A stretch of 64,000 bases of DNA from Pseudomonadota bacterium. GTDB lineage: Bacteria > Pseudomonadota > Gammaproteobacteria > Burkholderiales > Chitinibacteraceae. A program made the translations under genes and the position numbers. Under the pieces are notes generated by a model. It saw nothing but the letters and a program-made list of their open reading frames with translations. It did not search any database and was not told the origin of the DNA. The stretch lies in assembly GCA_018261735.1 (NCBI GenBank), contig JAGTRM010000014.1, forward strand, positions 62,001-126,000, read 5' to 3'. Shown here piece by piece: positions 50,707-57,965 of this stretch (position 1 is its first letter; each line of letters opens with the position of its first letter).

Positions 50707-52965
50707 CTAGAACTTGAATTCTGCCGTGATCTGCGCCGACCGCTCTGTTCCGGCGACCACATGGCCGCCGTTGTCGTAGACCGACTCGTAATAGCGCTTG
50801 TTCAACAGGTTCATCACGTTGAGCTTCAGGTTGTAAGCCTTCTGTTCGTACGCGATCAGCGCATCCCAACGGATGAAGGCCGGCACTTCATTGGCGACAA
50901 TGGCGTTGGTGCCGGTGCCAATGCCGTAGGCCAAGCGATCGCCCTTCAGGTCCGCGCCGATGCCGAGTTTCCAGCCGCCATCGAGCTTGTAGGTCGTCCA
51001 CAGGTTGGCGGTGTAGCGCGGCGTGTTGCGCGGGCGCATGCCTTTCAGGTTGGCGTTGTGCGCGGTGATCACACCGGTGGTGGCGTTGATGTTGTAGCCC
51101 GGCTCCAGGATTTCCGAGTGCATGAGCGCCACGCCGCCGAAGACTTCCCACTGCCGGGTGATGCGCCCGGCGGCTTCCAGTTCGATCCCGTCGGTGCGGC
51201 GCTTCTTGCTCAAGATGCCGCCGCTGGTTTCCACATCGGTATTGCGCTCCCATTCCTTCTCGGCGCGGTAAATCGCGGCGCGCAAGGAGAGATCGCCCTC
51301 GAACAGCTCCCACTTGGCGCCGAGCTCAATGGTCTGGCTGCGTTCGGGGTCGAAGGCGCGGCCGTTGTCGAGCTGGTAGAGATCGGCGGTCGGGTTGAAC
51401 GAATCGTTCCAGGCCAGATAGTAGGACTGCGTGTCGTCGGGTTGGTACATCAGCCCCGAACGGTAGCTGGTTTCGGCGAATTTCAGCTCGTTGGTGCCGG
51501 TGCTGCTGGCGTAATCGGCACTCAGGTTGTCGCGGCGCAGTCCAAGCAGCACCTTCCAGCCCGGGGTGAATTCGATGCTGTCCTGCGCGTAGACGCCCCA
51601 GGAATTGCCAGTGTAGGTGTTGATGTTGCTGCGGTTCTGGTGGCCGTAGAGGCTGCCGAGGCCACTGGCGCTGGCATCAGTCGAGCCGACGGTGGTCGTC
51701 GGCACGGTGATGCCGGTGGTGCTGTAGCTCCAGCGTGAGGCCTTTTCCTTGAGCAGTTCGAGCCCGATCAACGCTTCGTGGCGCAGGCCGGCGGTATTGA
51801 ACTTGCTGCTGAAATCGGTCTGGCTGGTCAGCGTGTTTTCCTCGCCGCCGCGTGCCTTGACCGAGCGGTTGATGCAGTTGGCATCCGATACCGAGCTCAC
51901 CGTTCCTGCCGCGCAGCCGACATTGCGCAACTGCGGCTGCACCGCCCACAGATCGCGCGTGTAGCTGGCCCGGCGCAGTACGGTTTTCAGTTCGGTATCG
52001 CCGGAAAAGCTGTGCTTGTAGCTCAGGGTGCTGATGTGGGTGGTGTTGTCTTCGTAATCGGACGTGGTGCCATAGAAACGGCTGGCCGGCACATCGAGCG
52101 GGCGTTGTTGGAAGAACGGCACACCGTAATCGGGCGTGTTGTGGGTTTTCAGGTAGTAATGGCCGAGGGTGATCTCATCGCCGGTATCGATGATCCAGCG
52201 CAGCGTGGGCGCAATGCCTTCGCGCTTGGAATGGACGTTGTCGCGCGAGCTGCCGGCATCAGTTTTCATCGCATTGATGCGCAGTGCGGCGCTGTCGCCG
52301 ATCATGCCGTTGACGTCCGCGGTGACACGCTTGTAGTCGTAGCTGCCATAGGTGGCGGTTACGCTGCCGCCATTGAACATGCCCGGTTCCTTGCTGACCT
52401 GGTTGATTACGCCGCCGGCCTGGCCGCGACCGAACAGCATCGAGCCCGAACCGCGCAGCACGTCGATTTGCTCCAGGTTGAAGGTTTCCCGGTTGTACTG
52501 CGCCACATCGCGGATGCCGTCGAGGTACATGTCGCCGAACGAGTAGAAGCCGCGCAGGTTCATGTTGTCGCCGATCCGCCCGCCCTCGCCGGCGTTGAAG
52601 GTCAGCCCCGAAACATTGCTCAGCGCTTCCTTCAGGGTATGGGCGTTCTTGTCTTCCATCAGCTGCTCGCTGATGATGGTCAGCGCCTGCGGCACATCCT
52701 TGGGCAGCTGCACCAGCTTGCCCACGCGCGTGGTGCCGCCTTGCAGCCCTTTCGATTCGCCGATGCGTTCGTCCTGTACCGTGACGGTGGACAGGGTTTG
52801 CTCGTCTTCGGCGTGCGCGCTCTGCGGGCCGAGCAAGACGCCCATCAGCATCGCGCCCAATGGCAGCAGGGGTGTGTTGCGGGCTACCGGTTTTTCCGGA
52901 GCAAGGTTAGTCGCAGCCAGCCGGTTGATGCCCGGCGGATGCTGATCAGCAGTTTGTTTTTGCAT
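50707..52965 (-). CDS. TonB-dependent catecholate siderophore receptor, Fiu/PiuA-like
   Basis: A 752-residue outer-membrane receptor. A long N-terminal region (about 52 residues) ends in a signal-peptide-like stretch, LGAMLMGVLLGPQSAHA. Then come the TonB box (LSTVTVQDE), the plug (LPKDVPQALTIISEQLMED, DMYLDGIRDVAQYNRE, EQIDVLRGSGSMLFGRGQAG) and the barrel ending AQITAEFKF. The plug sequence is typical of Fiu/PiuA receptors, which also import catechol-type siderophore mimics. Linkage to piuC supports this. No clear Fur box was found upstream. Confidence 0.9.
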   Translation of the reverse strand: MQKQTADQHPPGINRLAATNLAPEKPVARNTPLLPLGAMLMGVLLGPQSAHAEDEQTLSTVTVQDERIGESKGLQGGTTRVGKLVQLPKDVPQALTIISEQLMEDKNAHTLKEALSNVSGLTFNAGEGGRIGDNMNLRGFYSFGDMYLDGIRDVAQYNRETFNLEQIDVLRGSGSMLFGRGQAGGVINQVSKEPGMFNGGSVTATYGSYDYKRVTADVNGMIGDSAALRINAMKTDAGSSRDNVHSKREGIAPTLRWIIDTGDEITLGHYYLKTHNTPDYGVPFFQQRPLDVPASRFYGTTSDYEDNTTHISTLSYKHSFSGDTELKTVLRRASYTRDLWAVQPQLRNVGCAAGTVSSVSDANCINRSVKARGGEENTLTSQTDFSSKFNTAGLRHEALIGLELLKEKASRWSYSTTGITVPTTTVGSTDASASGLGSLYGHQNRSNINTYTGNSWGVYAQDSIEFTPGWKVLLGLRRDNLSADYASSTGTNELKFAETSYRSGLMYQPDDTQSYYLAWNDSFNPTADLYQLDNGRAFDPERSQTIELGAKWELFEGDLSLRAAIYRAEKEWERNTDVETSGGILSKKRRTDGIELEAAGRITRQWEVFGGVALMHSEILEPGYNINATTGVITAHNANLKGMRPRNTPRYTANLWTTYKLDGGWKLGIGADLKGDRLAYGIGTGTNAIVANEVPAFIRWDALIAYEQKAYNLKLNVMNLLNKRYYESVYDNGGHVVAGTERSAQITAEFKF

Positions 52966-53146
52966 GGTTGTGTATCTCTCGTGATTTTTTTGTTGTGTGC
53001 AATGCTGTTGTGGGTACTTGATTCAAAGGCGATTTTTCTGGCTACGTTGGCGCTACCTCCTGTGACGAGTGGGACTGTGACAAATCGATGCGTGCGAGGC
53101 GCCGACCGCTGGGGCGGCGCAGAAGTACTCATCAGGGCATGGCCAT

Positions 53147-53177
53147 GGAAGTGGCTTGGGGGAAACAAGCCACTTCC
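53147..53177 (-). terminator. Hairpin after the FcuA-like receptor gene
   Basis: GGAAGTGGCTTG and CAAGCCACTTCC form a perfect 12-bp stem with a 7-base loop, about 25 bp past the receptor stop on the minus strand. There is no strong T run. Confidence 0.55.
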
Positions 53178-53201
53178 TTGCCGTGGTGCGCAAAGCTGAA
53201 T

Positions 53202-55397
53202 TTAGAAATCCATCGTCGCAGTCAGGCTGTAGGTGCGCGCATTGCCCGCCACCAGATAGCCATAACCCGGATAACCGCCGACGGATGCCCAGTAGTCCTT
53301 GTTGAAGACGTTGTCCACGCGGGCGCGCAGCGTCACCATCTTGCCGGCGATATCGGTGATATAGCGGGCGCCGACATCAAAGCGGGTCCAGCCCGGCACT
53401 TTCAGCGTGTTGGCCGCATTGGCATAGCTGGAGCCGGTGCTGACCATGCGCACATCCGCGCTAACGCCGGTCGTGCCCGGGATATCCCATTCCACGCCGA
53501 GATTGCCCTGGGCTGAAGGGACGCCGATCACTTTCTTGCCGTCGGTCGCGCCACCCTTGGTGTTGCGCTGTTCGGCATCGAGCAGGGTCAGGCCGCCCAG
53601 CAGGCGCAGGCCGCGCAGGGCTTCGCCGTAGACCGAGAGTTCCATCCCGCGATGGCGATCTTCGCCGTAGGCACCAAACAGATTGGTGGTCGAATCCAGA
53701 TAGCCGCTGGGCTTGCTGGTGGTGAAGAGCGCGATGCCGGCGCCGAGGTTGCCGGCGTCATACTTCGCGCCGATTTCCTTTTGCTTGGCGACATACGGCG
53801 CCAGGATGGTGCCCGCGTTCAGCGCGGTGCTGCCGGCGGTGCCGCCTGCGGCCAGCGATTCGATGTAGTTGGCATAGAGCGACAGATTCTTCAGCGGTTT
53901 GAACACGATGCCGGCGGCCGGGGTGAGCTTGCTCTTGTCGTATTCGGACGAGAGCGCCCCGTTGTTGTAGGTGTAACTGCGGGTGTGGATATTCTGCTGG
54001 CGTGCGCCCAGTGTCAGCAGGATGCTGTCATTGAACATGACCAGGGTATCCGACAGGGCGAAGCTGGTGAATTGCTCTTTTCGGGTCAGGCCTGGTGATT
54101 CGAGCACGCCGCCGTAATAGCCGATGCTGGATGGGCGTGCTGCGGAGGTGAAATTGTAGATATTGGTCGAGAGCGCGGCCAAGGTGCTCCACTGGTAGGA
54201 ATTCTTGGCTTCAAGCTGGTAGGTGGAGGCGGTGGCGGCGAGCGTGTGCTTGATGCCTGCCGTTTCGAACTTGCCACGCACGCCGGCCTCGCCGCTGATT
54301 ACGCTGTCATGGCGGCGGTTGTCGGCGCGGTAGGTGGTGGCCGCGCCGGTTGCTGCATTGGTCACGGTCGGGTTGGCCAGCGAGTTGTCTTCGTCGGTTT
54401 CGCGTGCGCCAAAGGCCGCCCAGGCGGTGATGTTGTCGGTCAGGTCCACTTCGCCGCGAAAAGCGCCGAAGGTGTCGCGTTCTTTCGAGTAGGACCACGG
54501 CTGGGCAAAGTTGCTGCTGCCCGATGGCGCGGCGGGTACGGCAGTTAAGCTGCTCCCCAGCGTAACGCTCGGGCGGGGCGATTCGAGCGAAAATTCCTGA
54601 TGGCCGATATCCGCCGAGAGGCGCACGTGGTCGCCGCGCCAGTCGTAGCCGAGCGAAACCAGGCTGACATCCTGCTTTTCGTTATCCACGGCGGTATCGC
54701 CGCTGCGGCGCACCGCGTTCAGGCGCAGGCCATGTTCCTTGTTCTCGCCAAAACGGCGGGCGAGATCGGCCGCGTTATACAACTGGCCGCCACTGCTGAC
54801 ACCGGCGGTGATGCGGTTCAGGTCTTCTTCCGGTGCGCGTTTGGGCAAGAGGTTGATCGAGCCGCCAATGCCGCCGCCGGCCGGCGCGGCGCCATTGAGG
54901 AAGGCATTGGCGCCGCGCAGTACCTCGACGCGCTCGAACAGTTCGGCCGACACGTACTGGCGTGGCAGCAAGCCATACAGACCGTTGTAGGCAACTTCGT
55001 CGGAGGAGAGGACAAAGCCGCGGATAAAGTACGATTCCTGGAAATTGCCGTAGCCGCGCGCCACGCGTACGCCCGGATCGTTCTGCAGCACATCGCCCAC
55101 GCTATGGGCGTGTCGATCCTGGATCAGTTCGTTGGTGTAGCTGGTGGTGCTGAACGGCGTATCCATGATGTTTTGCGTGCCCAGAAACCCGACCCGCGCC
55201 CCGGTGGCAACCTGACCGCCCGCATACGGTTTGCTCAAGCCCTCGGCCGAGGCATCGGCGCTGGCGGTCACGGTGACCGTGGAGAGCGTTTTTTCAGTTT
55301 CATCGCTGGTGTTCTGCGCCATTGCAGAAGGAGCCAATGAGGCCAGTGCCAGCTGAATGGCAAGCGCGATTGGCAATCGGGTAATGCGTTCCGGCAT
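53202..55397 (-). CDS. TonB-dependent siderophore receptor, FcuA/FhuA-like
   Basis: A 731-residue receptor with a signal peptide (ALASLAPSAMA), a TonB box (LSTVTVTAS), a plug containing DTPFSTTSYTNELIQDRHA and ESYFIRGFVLSSDEVAYNG, and a barrel ending TYSLTATMDF. The plug resembles ferrichrome-type (FcuA) receptors, but the ligand is uncertain. The ATG at 55397 has AAGGA 7 bases upstream; one 18 bp earlier lacks it. It ends the tonB-exbB-exbD-receptor operon and follows exbD by about 85 bp. Confidence 0.9.
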   Translation of the reverse strand: MPERITRLPIALAIQLALASLAPSAMAQNTSDETEKTLSTVTVTASADASAEGLSKPYAGGQVATGARVGFLGTQNIMDTPFSTTSYTNELIQDRHAHSVGDVLQNDPGVRVARGYGNFQESYFIRGFVLSSDEVAYNGLYGLLPRQYVSAELFERVEVLRGANAFLNGAAPAGGGIGGSINLLPKRAPEEDLNRITAGVSSGGQLYNAADLARRFGENKEHGLRLNAVRRSGDTAVDNEKQDVSLVSLGYDWRGDHVRLSADIGHQEFSLESPRPSVTLGSSLTAVPAAPSGSSNFAQPWSYSKERDTFGAFRGEVDLTDNITAWAAFGARETDEDNSLANPTVTNAATGAATTYRADNRRHDSVISGEAGVRGKFETAGIKHTLAATASTYQLEAKNSYQWSTLAALSTNIYNFTSAARPSSIGYYGGVLESPGLTRKEQFTSFALSDTLVMFNDSILLTLGARQQNIHTRSYTYNNGALSSEYDKSKLTPAAGIVFKPLKNLSLYANYIESLAAGGTAGSTALNAGTILAPYVAKQKEIGAKYDAGNLGAGIALFTTSKPSGYLDSTTNLFGAYGEDRHRGMELSVYGEALRGLRLLGGLTLLDAEQRNTKGGATDGKKVIGVPSAQGNLGVEWDIPGTTGVSADVRMVSTGSSYANAANTLKVPGWTRFDVGARYITDIAGKMVTLRARVDNVFNKDYWASVGGYPGYGYLVAGNARTYSLTATMDF

Positions 55398-55481
55398 GAC
55401 GAATCCTTTATTCATGCGATATTTTGGGTAAAAGGAGCCTCGGCGCTCCGTTTCCGGAGCGCTGAGATCGGGGTGGGTGGA

Positions 55482-55907
55482 TCAGGGTTTCGGGGTATTC
55501 GGGTCGGTGACAAACCCGATGCGGGTCAGCCCTTGGTTGGCAGCAGTCGACATGACTTGCGCCACTTTTTCATAGGGCGTGGTGCGTTCGGCGCCGATAT
55601 GCAGTTCGGGCTGGGGCTGCTTTGCCGCGGCTTCGTTCAAGCGGGAGGCGAGCTGATCGGCCTCGATCTTTTCGCCGTTCCAGAAAATCTGGCTGTTCGC
55701 ATCGATATTCAGCTGGATGGCTTCCTGCTTGCTGACATTGGCGCTCGATGCTGCCTTGGGCAGGTCGACCTTCACCGCATGGGTCAGCAGCGGCGCGGTC
55801 ACCATGAAGATGATCAGCAGCACCAGCATCACGTCGATCAGCGGCACCATGTTGATTTCGGCCAGCGGCTCGTTTTCGTCTGCGCTTTCAAAACTTGCGA
55901 ACGCCAT
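55482..55907 (-). CDS. exbD: ExbD proton-channel subunit
   Basis: A 141-residue protein with one transmembrane helix (MVPLIDVMLVLLIIFMVTAP) carrying the essential aspartate in PLIDVML, and a periplasmic domain. With ExbB it harvests proton motive force for TonB. The ATG at 55907 lies 2 bp past the exbB stop; longer frames upstream are exbB shadow. Confidence 0.94.
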   Translation of the reverse strand: MAFASFESADENEPLAEINMVPLIDVMLVLLIIFMVTAPLLTHAVKVDLPKAASSANVSKQEAIQLNIDANSQIFWNGEKIEADQLASRLNEAAAKQPQPELHIGAERTTPYEKVAQVMSTAANQGLTRIGFVTDPNTPKP

Positions 55908-55909
55908 GC

Positions 55910-56716
55910 TCAGTTCCCCGCGCCGAAGACGGTGGCATGGGCCGGTTGCGGCTGGCGGCCGGCACGGACCAGTGCAAGCACCTTCTCGCTGGTGTCGCGC
56001 GCATCGGTGCGCATCGGCGAAGTCTTGATGCCGGTGGAGAGGAAGGCGAAGACGTCGTAGGCGAACGCGTTCAGGCGCGCCAACGTGTTGCGGTTGATGC
56101 GGGCAAACGCGTTGTAGGCAATCGCGGCCGGAATCGCGACCGCGAGTCCCAATGCGGTCATGATCAGTGCCTCGCCGACTGGGCCGGCCACCTTGTCGAG
56201 CGTGCCCTGACCGGACATGCCGATCGCGATCAACGCGTGGTAGATCCCCCACACCGTGCCGAACAATCCAATGAATGGCGCGGCTGAAGACACGGTCGCA
56301 AGAAAGGCTTGGCCAAACTCCAGGTGCGAACGGTCCTCGTCGATCGCGCGTTTCAGCGCACGCGTCAGCAAGTCGTCTGCCGCGCCGGTATCGACCAGGC
56401 TACGCGCCATGCTTTGCCCATTCTGCTTGTAACGATTGTGCTGCTCGATCGCGGTGAAACCGTGATGAACCAGATGCGAAAACGGCTCGACCGCACCCTG
56501 CTCACGGATGCGCGAGGCAACGGCTTCCAGATTGGGCGCATCCCAGAAATCGGCCAGGAAAGCCCGGCTGCGCCGGTTGATGCGCAAGGCGCGCAAGCCC
56601 TTGGTGACGATCAGATACCAAGTGCCGAGCGATGCCAGCACCATCAATCCCAGTACAAAACGGGCGATGCCGTCGGCATTGGCCAGAAAATGGGCAATGC
56701 CCATCGAATTTTCCAT
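55910..56716 (-). CDS. exbB: ExbB/MotA-TolQ-ExbB proton-channel protein
   Basis: A 268-residue three-helix protein. Family segments are the central helix SSAAPFIGLFGTVWGIYHAL and the third helix region EALIMTALGLAVAIPAAIAYN. The start at 56716 has GAGAGG 5 bases upstream; an ATG at 56704 is an alternative. It follows tonB with a 1-bp gap. Confidence 0.94.
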   Translation of the reverse strand: MENSMGIAHFLANADGIARFVLGLMVLASLGTWYLIVTKGLRALRINRRSRAFLADFWDAPNLEAVASRIREQGAVEPFSHLVHHGFTAIEQHNRYKQNGQSMARSLVDTGAADDLLTRALKRAIDEDRSHLEFGQAFLATVSSAAPFIGLFGTVWGIYHALIAIGMSGQGTLDKVAGPVGEALIMTALGLAVAIPAAIAYNAFARINRNTLARLNAFAYDVFAFLSTGIKTSPMRTDARDTSEKVLALVRAGRQPQPAHATVFGAGN

Positions 56717-56717
56717 A

Positions 56718-57419
56718 TCAACCTCTCAAATTGAAAACAATGGGAACCAGAACCCAGGCCGCGACCGTGTCGCTGCCTTGTCTGGCAGGAATGAATTTCC
56801 AGCGCTGGACGGCCTCTCGCGCCGCCTGATCCAGTCTGCTTGAGCCACTGCCGTTCTTGATCTCTACCTGGGACGGCAAGCCACTGGTTTCGACAAACAC
56901 CCGCAGCGTGACCCGGCCTTCCTCACCCAATCGGCGCGAGATCGACGGGTAGACGGGGGCCGGGTTTTGCAGATAGCCGGCATCAAAGCGCGCAGAGACA
57001 AAGGCGGGCGCCGGTGTTCCTGTCGCTGCCTGAGCGCTTCCTGCCGGCGGACTCTGAGGCTGCGGTGGGGCTGGCGGCGTAAGGGAAGGGGCATTTTCCT
57101 GATGCGCAGCGGGAGCCGGTGTCTGCGCGGCCAGCGTGGGTGCCGGTGTGCGCGGCGCAACAGGTTGTGGCGCGATCTTGGGTTTGATCACCGGCTGGGC
57201 GGGCTTGGGTTGCACTGGTGCCGCCATGGGCAACGCGGTGGGCGCAATCATCTGCACCATCAGTGCTGGCAACGGCGCGGGCATTGAGTGGCTAGCCTGC
57301 GAAAACAGCCAGGCGAAAACGCACAAGTGCATGACCACCACGCAGGCCATCGCCCTGGCGGAGATTCCCTGCGCAAGGTAGGTGCGCTGCGAGGAGGTTG
57401 TTGCTGGATGAGTGGGCAT
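56718..57419 (-). CDS. tonB: TonB energy transducer of the iron island
   Basis: An approximately 233-residue TonB with an N-terminal anchor (CVVVMHLCVFAWLFSQA), a Pro/Ala/Lys-rich spacer (PVQPKPAQPVIKPKIAPQP) and a C-terminal TonB domain (YPSISRRLGEEGRVTLRVFV, AVQRWKFIPARQG). The ATG at 57419 is chosen because an in-frame ATG at 57446 lies inside a Fur-box-like sequence. Neither has a good binding site. It heads the tonB-exbB-exbD-receptor operon. Confidence 0.9.
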   Translation of the reverse strand: MPTHPATTSSQRTYLAQGISARAMACVVVMHLCVFAWLFSQASHSMPAPLPALMVQMIAPTALPMAAPVQPKPAQPVIKPKIAPQPVAPRTPAPTLAAQTPAPAAHQENAPSLTPPAPPQPQSPPAGSAQAATGTPAPAFVSARFDAGYLQNPAPVYPSISRRLGEEGRVTLRVFVETSGLPSQVEIKNGSGSSRLDQAAREAVQRWKFIPARQGSDTVAAWVLVPIVFNLRG

Positions 57420-57433
57420 TCTTGTAATCGTGT

Positions 57434-57452
57434 AATTGAGAATCATTATCTT
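57434..57452. promoter_or_regulatory. Fur-box-like site overlapping the 5' end of tonB
   Basis: On the minus strand it reads AAGATAATGATTCTCAATT, sharing GATAATGAT with the Fur consensus. It starts 15 bp upstream of the proposed tonB ATG. Confidence 0.65.
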
Positions 57453-57570
57453 ACCGGGCGCGCACAGGATGCTTGTTGCATGAGATCAAATCTCCGTCGG
57501 GTCCTTGGTGCCTGGATGGAATGCCCCCGGCGGGAGGCAATAGAGCATCAGTTCAGTGACGCATTATATT

Positions 57571-57589
57571 GATAACAATTCTCATTATC
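57571..57589. promoter_or_regulatory. Second Fur box upstream of tonB
   Basis: GATAACAATTCTCATTATC agrees with the GATAATGATAATCATTATC consensus at about 15 of 19 positions. It lies about 150 bp upstream of tonB. No convincing rightward gene sits next to it, so tonB is the probable target. Confidence 0.75.
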
Positions 57590-57965
57590 AATATTTAACC
57601 GAATGAAAAGCAATGACGCACGCATGTAACTTGCCACCCGTTGCGGGCAACGGAACGGATGCCGCGAAAGAATGGTTCTTGGGAGAGGGGCCGTCCGGCA
57701 AGATCGTGAACAGAACCTGGCAGACAGGGATACGAATGTGTCTGTTGCAAAAACAGTGACTCCCCTCCCGGTTCCGGCGCAAGCGGGTCTAGGAATCACC
57801 ATGGCAAATCATTGTTTCTAATATGTGTTTTGGCATTAATAGAAAAATTGTCAGTATTTTTGCTATTAATTCTTTATTTTGCTTACGTTAACTGTTTGTT
57901 TGTAGTAGTCTCCTTGCCGCAATAAATAAGTAAATCCAGCAAAATCAATAAATTAGAGGATTCTA
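57590..57965. other. AT-rich intergenic region before vgrG
   Basis: A 376-bp gap whose last 150 bp are markedly AT-rich. It should contain the vgrG promoter, but no clear -35/-10 pair stands out. An 84-codon minus-strand frame here has no gene-like features. The AT-rich edge coincides with the start of the T6SS island. Confidence 0.5.

Noticed and set aside
57548-57802. 84-codon minus-strand frame between the second Fur box and vgrG
   Set aside because: It has no ribosome binding site, domain or signal peptide, and its composition is irregular.
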